From the NCBI RefSeq assembly GCF_000165465.1, contig NC_017455.1, forward strand, positions 372,001 through 436,000: 64,000 bases of DNA, read 5' to 3'. The notes under the pieces were generated by a model. That model searched no databases. It worked only from the letters and a program-made list of their open reading frames with translations, and was not told where the DNA came from. This stretch comes from Halanaerobium praevalens DSM 2228. GTDB lineage: Bacteria > Bacillota > Halanaerobiia > Halanaerobiales > Halanaerobiaceae. Positions 26,171 to 34,393 of the stretch are shown here, piece after piece; position 1 is the first letter of the stretch; each line of letters opens with the position of its first letter. The translations under genes and the position numbers were made by a program.

Positions 26171-26784
26171 TGTCAATTATCTCAAAGGAAAAAATTAATA
26201 ATTCATTGACTTCAAAAGCTGAAAACAGCTTAACTATTACTCCAATTCTTGATAGTGAAAAACAAATTGGTGAAAGTACAATTGATTTAAGGCTGGGAAC
26301 CAAGTTTGAAGTCGATATGCGGACACGAAAGCCATTTTTCGATCCTTTAAGTGATAAAAGGCCAATTGAAACTTTTTTTCAGGATACTTACCGCAATTTT
26401 GGTGAAAAATTCATATTATATCCCCAGCAGCTGGTACTTGCTTCAACATTCGAATATGTCAAACTACCCGATGATTTATTTGGAATAGTTTTTACTCGTT
26501 CTTCCTGGAACAGATTGGGTTTAAATATTTCTTCTGTTTTACAGTCTGGATATGCTGGAGTAATTAATTTAGAGTTAGTTAATAATTCTTCTAATCCGAT
26601 CGCATTATATCCAGGCTTGAGAATTGTGCAATTGATTTTATTTTCTGTAGATGGTGAAAAAAGAGAAGCTTATTATAGGGATTCTATTTCTAAATATGTT
26701 GCTAATTCTGATCCGGATTTATCGAGTATTTCTGAGGATGAAGATCTTCAAGTATTGAAAAATAAGTTTCCGATTAATTCTTGA
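26170..26784 (+). CDS. dCTP deaminase/dUTPase-superfamily protein with altered active site
   Basis: The 204-residue protein has ESTIDLRLGTKFEV near residue 35, LYPQQLVLASTFEYVKLPDD, TRSSWNRLGL near 110 and INLELVNNSS with the conserved Glu near 134, all marks of the Dcd/Dut fold. Between RSSWNR and LELVN it is about three residues shorter than E. coli Dcd and lacks the H-x-x-A-x-R stretch. The dUTPase-like G-x-I-D position reads VLQSGYAG, with Gln near 124 where Asp is usual. It may therefore act on another nucleotide or only bind one. ATG 26170 overlaps the preceding TAA, with GGAGGTG 9 bases upstream. Confidence 0.82.
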   Translation: MSIISKEKINNSLTSKAENSLTITPILDSEKQIGESTIDLRLGTKFEVDMRTRKPFFDPLSDKRPIETFFQDTYRNFGEKFILYPQQLVLASTFEYVKLPDDLFGIVFTRSSWNRLGLNISSVLQSGYAGVINLELVNNSSNPIALYPGLRIVQLILFSVDGEKREAYYRDSISKYVANSDPDLSSISEDEDLQVLKNKFPINS

Positions 26785-26831
26785 TTTTTGATTAAATAAT
26801 ACTGTTCTTTAAAAAATTAAATAATCGAATA

Positions 26832-27053
26832 TTGATAAAATTTCTTTCAGGTGATTATTTTGTTTTATCAGCTCTATTAGCACAGGATAAAAATTTAGAT
26901 ATAATTATCAACTCTGTATTAAAAACTGAGATTGATTTAGAAAATACTTCTATTCTAGTTCTCACTTCTGATGAGGATTTGAAATTATATAATAATTATC
27001 TTGATAAAGAATCTATAGTCGAAGTAAGAAAAGGGAGGGTTGATGATGGATAG
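26832..27053 (+). CDS. small unknown protein, fourth gene of the accessory operon
   Basis: The frame codes 73 residues from a TTG at 26832. No good ribosome binding site is seen, so the start is uncertain. The sequence (FLSGDYFVLSALLAQDKNLD ... SILVLTSDEDLKLYNNYL) is not recognised. The 3' end overlaps the start of the next gene and supplies its GGGAGGG ribosome binding site, which supports real translation of both. Confidence 0.5.
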   Translation: MIKFLSGDYFVLSALLAQDKNLDIIINSVLKTEIDLENTSILVLTSDEDLKLYNNYLDKESIVEVRKGRVDDG

Positions 27054-27273
27054 TTTAACAGAATTAAAACAAAATGAAGATCTGGTTATTAATTCAAAGA
27101 AGATAGAAGAGGAAATTGGTGCATATTTTGATAATATTTCTAAAGAGGATTTAATAAGAGATTTAAATGAAGCTGGGATTGAGGTTCAGGATACGGGGAA
27201 GAATTATGTGCCTGTTGTTGATGCCTATATTTGCAAAAAAATTATACATTTTTTTAAGTTAAAAATCGATTGA
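27046..27273 (+). CDS. small unknown protein, last gene of the accessory operon
   Basis: The 75-residue acidic protein (MDSLTELKQNEDLVINSKKI ... NLNEAGIEVQDTG region) is not recognised and is predicted largely helical. ATG 27046 is chosen because GGGAGGG at 27033-27039 lies 6 bases upstream; ATG 27043 and TTG 27040 are too close. It overlaps the preceding gene by 8 bases. Confidence 0.6.
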   Translation: MDSLTELKQNEDLVINSKKIEEEIGAYFDNISKEDLIRDLNEAGIEVQDTGKNYVPVVDAYICKKIIHFFKLKID

Positions 27274-27466
27274 CTCTTTTCTTTAGCTGATTATAATGAG
27301 AATAACAGAAATCATAGGGTAATAATTAAGAAAAATACTTGAGCTATATTATTTCCTCATATTAGAAGAATTATAAGTCATATGACTTTAGAAATGCAGG
27401 TTTGACCTGTACAAATGCCGCCAATGAATATAAATCATTTTTTTGATGGGGAAAAAGAGGACAATT

Positions 27467-27527
27467 AAATATTAGTTTAGGCTACTACTCTCACTAGGAT
27501 TACTAAAATTTTTTGTGGGAATTTTTT
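27467..27527 (+). repeat. direct repeat B flanking the accessory operon
   Basis: This matches direct repeat A at 24029-24088 in the same orientation. The shared blocks AAATATTAGTTT and CTACTACTCTCA are exact, and the hairpin region is diverged but still pairs. Confidence 0.5.
27489..27527 (+). terminator. terminator after the accessory operon
   Basis: TCTCAC (27489-27494) pairs with GTGGGA (27515-27520) with one G-T pair, followed by ATTTTTT. Confidence 0.6.
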
Positions 27528-27547
27528 GTGTATTATTGTCGAAAATC

Positions 27548-27576
27548 TTGCAGGTTAACACTAAATCAAATATAAT
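27548..27576 (+). promoter_or_regulatory. SigA-type promoter for the membrane protein/helicase genes
   Basis: TTGCAG (27548-27553) and TATAAT (27571-27576) are spaced by 17 bases, 70 bases before the next start codon. Confidence 0.6.
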
Positions 27577-27645
27577 TAAGTTTAACTAATAAAGGAAAAT
27601 TTTACTTAAATTAATAAAATTAATCTTTTAAGAAAGGATGAATTT

Positions 27646-27963
27646 ATGGAACTTTTCGCTTGGTCCAGCCCAATATTATTTTTCTTAAGTTTGATTGCAT
27701 TATTGAGAGGAAAATTATTATTTATTAAAAGTCGAAAGTTTGCTTTATTTATATTGATTATTGCTGCTTATGTGATTCCACTTATTGTCGTTACATATAT
27801 GCCAGAATCAAGACAGGAGATAAAAATTTTTGAAATAAACTATAAATTTTTTGAAGCTTCAATGAGAGTGCAATTTAAGGTAGCACTTCTTTTATTATTA
27901 TATGGATTTTTAAAATTAAATTTTAAGGATGTATTGTTATTTAACTTTTTCAAAAGACTATAA
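27646..27963 (+). CDS. small membrane protein of unknown function
   Basis: The 105-residue protein has about three hydrophobic segments (SSPILFFLSLIALLRG, FALFILIIAAYVIPLIVV, VALLLLLYGFLKL) and no recognised domain. GGATG lies 6 bases before ATG. It is 31 bases upstream of the helicase gene and shares its promoter. Confidence 0.7.
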   Translation: MELFAWSSPILFFLSLIALLRGKLLFIKSRKFALFILIIAAYVIPLIVVTYMPESRQEIKIFEINYKFFEASMRVQFKVALLLLLYGFLKLNFKDVLLFNFFKRL

Positions 27964-27994
27964 CTATTAATATATTGAGGGATGAGAAAAATAC

Positions 27995-30412
27995 ATGATA
28001 ATAAGAATAATAAAAGCAATCATCAACCTATTTAAGCGAAAATCAAAAAGAAAAATTGAATTAGAAAAAGAAAAAGAATACATAGAAAATCAGATTAAAA
28101 AATATCATGATCTTTTTCATAACTATGGAGAATATCCTTTAAATAGGAAACAGCAGGAAGCTGTTGTTAAAAATCAAAGGTATAATCAGGTGATTGCAGC
28201 TGCAGGAACAGGGAAGACTACAGTTTTAGCTTACAGAATTAAATATTTAATCGAAGAAGGTATTGAGCCCGCAAGAATATTAGCAATTACTTATTCAAAT
28301 AAAGCAGCAGAAGAGATGCAGATTAGACTTAAGGAAAAATTTAATATTACTGAGGTCAATGTAAATACTATTCACTCTTTTGCCAACAGTATAGTTAAGG
28401 AAGAAAGTAATTATAAGCTTTCTACAGTTGATCCGAATGATATTACCAACATAGTTGAAGAAGGATATAATCAGTTTTTAAATTCTAGTCAGGAGTTCAG
28501 AGGATATTTTTACAAATTTTTAAGCCATCAGGATGATGAATATCTTGATGAAGCTGATTTTGAAGAAAAAACAGAATATCTTGCTGCAATGAGAACAAAA
28601 AAATATGAAACTCTTAAAGGAGAAAAAGTAAGATCAAGGGCTGAAAAAGCTATAGCAGATTTTTTCTTTTTATATAACATTAAATATCGGTACGAAAAAA
28701 TTGCTGACTGGGCTGATAAAAGCGATGACAAAGTTGTCTATCAGCCTGATTTTTGTTTGCCGGAATATGATATTTATCTTGAGCACTTAGGAGTAAATAG
28801 AAAGAATGAGGTTCCAGAATGGTTTGAGTGGAGCTCTGAAGAATATTTAGCCAAAAGGAAATGGGCACAAGCTCAATTTAAAAAACATAACAAGACTTTG
28901 TTAGAAACTTTTGATTATGATTACCAGGAAGGTAATTTAGAAGCTATTTTAAAAGAAAAATTAAAAAGAAATAGAGTTAAGCTTAAAAAGAGAAATTTCG
29001 AAGAATTTCTGGATGCTGTAAATGATGTTAATAGCTACACTTTACTTGATGATTATAAAAAGTTTATTAATACTGCTAAAACAAATAATGTAAAAGTTGA
29101 TCAAATTGAAGCTTTATTAACACGAGGTTTTGAAAAACAGTATTACTTTGCTAAAAGTGCAGCTATGTTATATCAGTATTATGAAGATTATCTAGAAGAA
29201 AACAGGAAAATTGACTTTAATGATATGATATATAAGGCAGCTGCTATTCTAAAGGAAAATCTTCGAAAATATCAAAAGCGATATGATCACCTGTTAGTTG
29301 ATGAATTTCAGGATGTGTCTCTGGGTCATATTGAAATCATTAAACAATTTTTTGAGGAGGACTCTAAAGTTAAATTATTTTGTGTTGGAGATGACTGGCA
29401 AAGTATTTATTCTTTTCAGGGCTCTGACCCAAAGTACTTTATAGATTTTGAAAAATATTTTGGTAAAGCTGCTAAAACTTATCTTGTTGATAATTATCGC
29501 TGTCCTAAATCAGTACTTGAAGCTGGTAATTCTTTAATAGATAATAACAAACATAAAATTGAGAAAAAAGTTAAGGCGAATAATCCAGCAGAAACTATTC
29601 CTAAATTACATATTTTATCAGATAGTAATCGTTATAAACATCGAGTAACAAATTATACAGTTAATCTAGTTAAGAAATATCTATCTGATGAAAATGAACC
29701 AAAAGATATAATGATAATCTGTCGCTATGATGGAGCAGCACCTTTTCTGGAATCAATAAAAGAAAAACTTAAAGAAGATGAAATTTCTTATATTGGCAAA
29801 GGTGATGACTATTATAATGCGGAAAGTAATAGTCAGAGGCCGGAAAATGCTGTTTCAATCTTTTCAGTACATCAATCCAAAGGTCGAGAAGCAGATAATG
29901 TTATTTTATTACATATGGTAAAAGATGATAACTTTAGTTTCCCAACAGTAGACAAGGAAAGCAAATTAATTGAGCCGGTTAAACTTAATAAAATTAATCA
30001 TTTAGAAGAAGAAAGGCGGCTTTTTTATGTAGCAATAACCAGAGCAAGCAAAAATCTTGATATTTTAACTCAATCAAATAATATGTCACCATTTGTTAAG
30101 GAAATTGAAAGTCATCTTGAAAAAGCTGAAAGCCTAAATCTTTCCAACATTCAAAAGAATAAAGGTTTTGATTTAACAGCTAAAATCTACAGGCTCTGGG
30201 ATTCAAATAGTGATAAAATCAGGCAGCGCGGGATGCTGGAGACCAGAACAGAGGAAATAATTCATTTTCTTGCCTGGGAAAGCTGTGACTTAAAAGAGTT
30301 AGAAGAAAATATATGGTATAAACTAAGAAATTTAAAACTAAAAGAATATCAAGGTAAGAAACAAATTCAATTTACTGCAAAGACAGAAATAGTTGAACTT
30401 TACCAGGAATGA
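27995..30412 (+). CDS. UvrD-type superfamily 1 helicase with inserted PD-(D/E)XK-like domain
   Basis: The 805-residue protein has Q-motif LNRKQQEAVV, Walker A AAGTGKT near residue 72, LLVDEFQDVS (motif II) near 436, DNYRCP, SIFSVHQSKGREADNV and RRLFYVAITRASKNL (motif VI). Between the first helicase segments lies an inserted block: SRAEKAIADFF near 214, YQPDFCLPEYDIYLEHLG near 248-265. Its E...D...E arrangement fits a PD-(D/E)XK or Vsr-like nuclease, as in helicase IV-like proteins. The N-terminus is basic and coiled. It probably acts in DNA repair, but a role against foreign DNA is possible given the neighbours. Confidence 0.9.
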   Translation: MIIRIIKAIINLFKRKSKRKIELEKEKEYIENQIKKYHDLFHNYGEYPLNRKQQEAVVKNQRYNQVIAAAGTGKTTVLAYRIKYLIEEGIEPARILAITYSNKAAEEMQIRLKEKFNITEVNVNTIHSFANSIVKEESNYKLSTVDPNDITNIVEEGYNQFLNSSQEFRGYFYKFLSHQDDEYLDEADFEEKTEYLAAMRTKKYETLKGEKVRSRAEKAIADFFFLYNIKYRYEKIADWADKSDDKVVYQPDFCLPEYDIYLEHLGVNRKNEVPEWFEWSSEEYLAKRKWAQAQFKKHNKTLLETFDYDYQEGNLEAILKEKLKRNRVKLKKRNFEEFLDAVNDVNSYTLLDDYKKFINTAKTNNVKVDQIEALLTRGFEKQYYFAKSAAMLYQYYEDYLEENRKIDFNDMIYKAAAILKENLRKYQKRYDHLLVDEFQDVSLGHIEIIKQFFEEDSKVKLFCVGDDWQSIYSFQGSDPKYFIDFEKYFGKAAKTYLVDNYRCPKSVLEAGNSLIDNNKHKIEKKVKANNPAETIPKLHILSDSNRYKHRVTNYTVNLVKKYLSDENEPKDIMIICRYDGAAPFLESIKEKLKEDEISYIGKGDDYYNAESNSQRPENAVSIFSVHQSKGREADNVILLHMVKDDNFSFPTVDKESKLIEPVKLNKINHLEEERRLFYVAITRASKNLDILTQSNNMSPFVKEIESHLEKAESLNLSNIQKNKGFDLTAKIYRLWDSNSDKIRQRGMLETRTEEIIHFLAWESCDLKELEENIWYKLRNLKLKEYQGKKQIQFTAKTEIVELYQE

Positions 30413-30474
30413 TTTAAAAATTTAATGTTAAAATAGATCATTTATATTTTTACATAAGAGAGGGAGTGATTACA

Positions 30475-30594
30475 TTGGAAATAAGTGAGGTTTTAGAATT
30501 TATTGAAGGTTTGACAATTGGTTATAATAAAGATACTGGTGAACGTGTTATTAATAAGGAGAAAAATTTTCAGCTCATAGAATCATTAAAATAA
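30475..30594 (+). CDS. 39-residue protein downstream of the helicase
   Basis: TTG 30475 follows GAGAGGGAGTG by 8 bases. The product MEISEVLEFIEGLTIGYNKD continues TGERVINKEKNFQLIESLK. The pattern L-x-x-x-x-x-G-x-N-x-x-TGE resembles a short N-terminal module found on various bacterial DNA-associated proteins. The tail of such a protein is missing here, so it may be complete as a small protein or a remnant. Confidence 0.5.
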   Translation: MEISEVLEFIEGLTIGYNKDTGERVINKEKNFQLIESLK

Positions 30595-30709
30595 GCTGAA
30601 AAAATAATACAAAAATAAAAAAGCGTTTAGAAAAAAGAAAAATCTTCCCAGAAGTAGGCTGGGACCCCTGGTTTAAATATTTTTTCAAACCGCTATTTTG
30701 ACGAATCTA

Positions 30710-30738
30710 TTGAATTCCGCCCTGAGATAAAGTATAAT
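30710..30738 (+). promoter_or_regulatory. SigA-type promoter for the phosphoglycosyltransferase gene
   Basis: TTGAAT (30710-30715) and TATAAT (30733-30738) are spaced by 17 bases, 64 bases before ATG 30803. A hairpin TCCCAG-AAGTAGG-CTGGGA just upstream (about 30646-30664) has no T-run. Confidence 0.65.
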
Positions 30739-30802
30739 AATAAATGAATATGTGCTAAAATTTTGCAGTTGCAGTAGATTGTTTTACAAACAGGGGGATA
30801 CT

Positions 30803-32170
30803 ATGAAGACTAGAGAGTTAATTATTAATTCAATTAGAATTATAGGAGATATTATTTTTGTTAATTTAGCCTTTTTACTTACTTTTAAAATCCGTTTTGG
30901 AGCTTCTATACCTGCTCAAAACTATAAAGCTTACATAGAATTAGTACCTTACATTTCTATTTTTGCAGTGCTTTTATTTCAGATGTATAATCTTTACAGC
31001 AATCAATTAAAAAGAAGAATAGATGAGATATTTTATACCTTTATTCCAGCAAGCTTTATTATGGTCTTATTTGTAGGAACAGTAAGCTATCTTACCCATT
31101 CTTTAGCGTTTCCGCGTTCAGTCTTTTTTATTTCTTTTCCGGTGCTTTTTGTAACTATGGTTGCCTGGCGTTATCTTACCTTAGCTTGTGAGCGTCTAGT
31201 TTCTAAAAAAGAAGAAATAATTATTGTGGGGAGAGGTGAAAATACTGCCAAATTAATTAAAAACATAGCACATTCGATGCACAAAAGCTATAATATCAAG
31301 AATGTTATAATTGATAAGTCCGATTATCTTAATGATTTAAATTACATAGAATTTAATCTTTTTAGTAAATTTGATAATTTGGAAGTCAGTTTAATGGAAA
31401 TGGATGCCGATATAATTTTTATTGCTTCTGATCTAAGTGAAGAAGAGAAAAAATCAGCCTTTTATGCAGCTTTGGAAAAAGACTGGGAAGTTTCTTTAGT
31501 GCCAGAATTTTATGAGATTATGCTCTCTGGGTCCAGACTTGAGCAGATTGGAGAAATGCCAGTCTTCGAAATTATACCTCCTCATAAATCCATTGGTTTT
31601 TTCTTTAAGAGAATGATAGATATAACCCTCTCTACTATTGGATTGCTTTTGAGTTTGCCTTTAACTCTACCTGCTGCAGCAACAGTTAAATTAGGTAGTA
31701 AGGGCCCTCTATTTTTTACCCAAGAACGGGTTAGTCGCCGCGGGGAAAAATTTGAAGTTTACAAATTTAGGACTATGGTTAATAATGCTGAAAAGAATAC
31801 AGGTCCTGTTTTAGCTAGGAAAAATGATAGTCGAGTCACAAAAGTAGGAAAGTTTTTGAGAAAGACCAGGATAGATGAGATACCACAGCTGCTTAATGTT
31901 TTAAAAGGTGATATGAGTCTAGTTGGTCCAAGACCAGAAAGACCGCATTTTGTCGGCCAGTTTGAAAAAGAAATACCACATTATAAATACCGCCATTATA
32001 TTAAAACAGGGATTACAGGTTTAGCTCAGGTTTATGGTTATTATGATACTGATGCCGAAGATAAACTCAGGATGGACCTCTTATATGCAAATAAGCGCTC
32101 TTTTATCTTCGATTTGAAGATTTTATTAGAAACTTTAAAAGTTATTTTTATGGGACATAAGGCAAATTAA
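30803..32170 (+). CDS. undecaprenyl-phosphate sugar phosphotransferase (polyprenyl glycosylphosphotransferase, WcaJ/WbaP type)
   Basis: The 455-residue protein has four N-terminal membrane helices, a Rossmann-like middle domain ([16 protein letters not shown]) and the C-terminal bacterial sugar transferase domain. That domain shows [59 protein letters not shown] and LVGPRPERP. It loads the first sugar-1-phosphate on undecaprenyl phosphate. It is the only such enzyme in the window and probably starts repeat units for the 2.4-24 kb locus, though transcribed apart from it. ATG 30803 follows AGGGGGA by 5 bases. An upstream TTG frame extension is unlikely. Confidence 0.9.
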   Translation: MKTRELIINSIRIIGDIIFVNLAFLLTFKIRFGASIPAQNYKAYIELVPYISIFAVLLFQMYNLYSNQLKRRIDEIFYTFIPASFIMVLFVGTVSYLTHSLAFPRSVFFISFPVLFVTMVAWRYLTLACERLVSKKEEIIIVGRGENTAKLIKNIAHSMHKSYNIKNVIIDKSDYLNDLNYIEFNLFSKFDNLEVSLMEMDADIIFIASDLSEEEKKSAFYAALEKDWEVSLVPEFYEIMLSGSRLEQIGEMPVFEIIPPHKSIGFFFKRMIDITLSTIGLLLSLPLTLPAAATVKLGSKGPLFFTQERVSRRGEKFEVYKFRTMVNNAEKNTGPVLARKNDSRVTKVGKFLRKTRIDEIPQLLNVLKGDMSLVGPRPERPHFVGQFEKEIPHYKYRHYIKTGITGLAQVYGYYDTDAEDKLRMDLLYANKRSFIFDLKILLETLKVIFMGHKAN

Positions 32171-32258
32171 GAAAAATTATAATATAAATTTATCACCCGG
32201 TGCTAATATTCTGCAGCAGCGGGTATTTTATTAGACAGATTAAGGGAGTTGAATTTTA

Positions 32259-33170
32259 ATGAAGGTATTAGTTACAGGTGGAGCAGGTTTTATCGGCTCC
32301 AATATAGTAGATGCTTTAGTTGAAAAAGGACATAAGGTAATAGTAGTAGATAATTTAAGTTCAGGTAAAAAAGAAAATTTGAATGATCAGGTTGAGTTTT
32401 ATCAGCTGGATATTAGAGAGCAAAAACTGGCTGAAGTTTTTGAAAAAAATGAGATCACTCATGTAATTCATCATGCAGCTCAGATAGATGTTCAGCATTC
32501 GATTAAAGATCCGCTCTATGATGCTCAAAATAACATTTTAGGAACAATTAATCTTTTAGAGTGCTGTAGGAATAACAATGTGCAGAAAATTATTTATGCC
32601 TCTTCTGCTGCCGTCTACGGCGAACCAAATTATTTACCTATTGATGAAGAACATCCAATTAAAGCAATGTCACCTTATGGAATCAGTAAACATACTCCAG
32701 AGCATTACATAAAAATGTACAGTGAACTTTATGACCTTAAATATACAATTTTCCGTTATGCCAATATCTACGGACCACGCCAGGATCCAAAAGGAGAAGG
32801 CGGCGTAGTCTCTATTTTTGTCGATCAGATGCTGGCAGAAGAAAGACCGATAATCTTTGGTGATGGAAAACAGACGAGAGACTTTATTCATGTTTTTGAT
32901 ATAGTTAAGGCAAACTTAATGGCACTTAAGCAGGGAGATAATGTTTTGGTTAATATTAGTACTGAAAGCAGAGATAGTGTCAAGGATCTGGTAGCTTACT
33001 TAAATCAAATTCTTCCCTATAAATTGGATGCTATTTATGAGGAAGTACGTCAGGGAGATATCCGCCATTCTTCTTTAGCAAATAGAAAAGCAGAAGAGCT
33101 TTTAGGCTGGACTCCAGATTATGATTTTAGAGCCGGGCTGGAACAGACAGTTGAGTATTATTCAAAATAA
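32259..33170 (+). CDS. NAD-dependent epimerase, GalE-like (UDP-glucose 4-epimerase family)
   Basis: The 303-residue protein begins MKVLVTGGAGFIGSNIVDALVEKGH. It has ASSAAVYGEP, the YGISK catalytic pair near residue 147, YANIYGPRQDP and FGDGKQTRDFIHVFDIVKANL. It interconverts UDP-glucose and UDP-galactose or the N-acetyl forms. The group with a short chain and GPRQDP is often the 4-epimerase of exopolysaccharide loci. It lies 88 bases after the phosphoglycosyltransferase, probably in one transcript. Confidence 0.88.
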   Translation: MKVLVTGGAGFIGSNIVDALVEKGHKVIVVDNLSSGKKENLNDQVEFYQLDIREQKLAEVFEKNEITHVIHHAAQIDVQHSIKDPLYDAQNNILGTINLLECCRNNNVQKIIYASSAAVYGEPNYLPIDEEHPIKAMSPYGISKHTPEHYIKMYSELYDLKYTIFRYANIYGPRQDPKGEGGVVSIFVDQMLAEERPIIFGDGKQTRDFIHVFDIVKANLMALKQGDNVLVNISTESRDSVKDLVAYLNQILPYKLDAIYEEVRQGDIRHSSLANRKAEELLGWTPDYDFRAGLEQTVEYYSK

Positions 33171-33182
33171 GGATGAATATAA

Positions 33183-33482
33183 GTGAGTTTATTAAAAGGC
33201 AAATTTCAGCAGCAGGGATATTTAACCCGGGAACAGTTAAAAGAATATGCTAAAATTCAGAATATATCTTATCAGTTAGTAAAAAAAGTTCTCTCAGATC
33301 TGGGAATAAAGATTTATGATATTAAACCTGGTGAGAGAACAAACAAGACTGACAAGGGATATGAAAAATGTGTTTTATGCGGCAAAAAAACTGAGATAAA
33401 AAGCAGTCATCCAATTTCAGATAGAGATTATTATGAAAAAGGAGTAGGACAGCTTTGCAGAGAATGTTATCAGGATTTATAA
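33183..33482 (+). CDS. small zinc-ribbon protein of unknown function
   Basis: The 99-residue protein has a helical N-terminal half (GYLTREQLKEYAKIQNISYQ) and two CxxC pairs (CVLCGKK ... QLCRECYQDL) that likely bind zinc. The start is GTG 33183 with AAGGATG upstream. It follows the epimerase by 12 bases, so it is in the same transcript. No named family is recognised. Confidence 0.65.
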   Translation: MSLLKGKFQQQGYLTREQLKEYAKIQNISYQLVKKVLSDLGIKIYDIKPGERTNKTDKGYEKCVLCGKKTEIKSSHPISDRDYYEKGVGQLCRECYQDL

Positions 33483-33528
33483 ATACTATTTTAAAAACCT
33501 TTCAAAATTAAATATAACAAAACACACT

Positions 33529-33579
33529 TCCTCTTTTTGAACTAGATTAATTTTATTTTAGTTTAAAAGAGGATTTTTT
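33529..33579 (+). terminator. strong terminator
   Basis: TCCTCTTTTTGAACTA (33529-33544) pairs with TAGTTTAAAAGAGGA (33559-33573), with one bulge, followed by six T residues. It closes the 30.8-33.5 kb transcript. Confidence 0.85.
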
Positions 33580-33756
33580 ATTCTCTAATAATTAACAAGA
33601 GCCATTTTTATTACAAGAATGAAATAACTAACTATTTTGATGTCTTTTTATTGGGTAGCTTTTTATTTATCACTAACATAATTATTTAATTTTTTTCCAA
33701 ATTTAAGCTTGTAAATCAGCTTAAAATCAGATAATCTAGTTGGAGGAGGAGATATT

Positions 33757-34323
33757 ATGAATTTTATAGTAATCAGTGATTCTCATGGGAGTTTAAGCAG
33801 TTGGAAAAAAGCTGAAACTTACTTTACTGAGGCAGATATGATTTTACATGCAGGAGATATCCTGTATCATGGAGCCCGTAATCCTCTACCAGTTGGTTAT
33901 GACACTAAGGGTTTAGTTGAACACTTAAATAAAATTGATTATAATTTATTAGCTGTTAAAGGCAATGTTGATGCACTTGTAGATGACTGGGTTTTACCTT
34001 ATCCACTGCCAGAGTTTTCTCTCATAGAAGATAATGGTCTGCGGATTGTAATTTATCATGGTTATCAACATCAGACTGATGCAGAAAGAGCAGAGTTTGC
34101 CAAAAAATTTGGAGCTCAAATGCTAATTTATGGTCATACACATTTGCCGCAGCTAAAAAAAGAAGCTGGGGTAATACTTTTAAATCCAGGCAGTATTGCC
34201 TTACCCAAACAAAAATCTAAAGTACCAACTTTAGCCAAGATTAAAAATGGTCAACTATCAATTTTGAATTTAAATAATGGCCAGGTTATAAAATCCGAAA
34301 AATATTTAAAAAAAGAAAAATAA
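33757..34323 (+). CDS. yfcE: YfcE-family metallophosphodiesterase
   Basis: The 188-residue protein has the calcineurin-like metal-binding motifs in order: ISDSHGS (D-x-H), ILHAGDIL (GD), VKGNVD (GN), YHGYQ and YGHTHLPQ, then NPGSIALPK. E. coli YfcE hydrolyses phosphodiesters such as bis-pNPP with Mn. The physiological substrate is unknown. GGAGGAGG lies 9 bases before ATG. Confidence 0.92.
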   Translation: MNFIVISDSHGSLSSWKKAETYFTEADMILHAGDILYHGARNPLPVGYDTKGLVEHLNKIDYNLLAVKGNVDALVDDWVLPYPLPEFSLIEDNGLRIVIYHGYQHQTDAERAEFAKKFGAQMLIYGHTHLPQLKKEAGVILLNPGSIALPKQKSKVPTLAKIKNGQLSILNLNNGQVIKSEKYLKKEK

Positions 34324-34332
34324 ATTATAAAA

Positions 34333-34393
34333 GGAGGCGCCGTTAGTCTAAAATAATTTTGAGTTAATTTATTTTAAGCAGCGGCATTAGAAT
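34333..34393 (+). promoter_or_regulatory. Shine-Dalgarno bridged to start codon by a hairpin
   Basis: The only ribosome binding site for the ankyrin gene, GGAGG at 34333-34337, is 56 bases from ATG 34394. Between them GCCG (34339-34342) pairs with CGGC (34382-34385), and TAAAATAA (34349-34356) with TTATTTTA (34369-34376). Folded, the spacing becomes about 9 bases. Confidence 0.5.

Larger units (their letters stand above)
27274..27645. other. gene-free stretch after the accessory operon
   Basis: No gene is visible. It holds a small hairpin (CAGGT-TTG-ACCTG near 27400), direct repeat B with its terminator (27467-27527) and a promoter (27548-27576). The first 90 bases look non-coding. Confidence 0.5.

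Noticed and set aside
30640-30700. T-box leader or terminator before the phosphoglycosyltransferase gene
   Set aside because: The hairpins (TCCCAG/CTGGGA and GGTTT/AAACC) have no T-box consensus and no T-run, and the promoter lies downstream of them.
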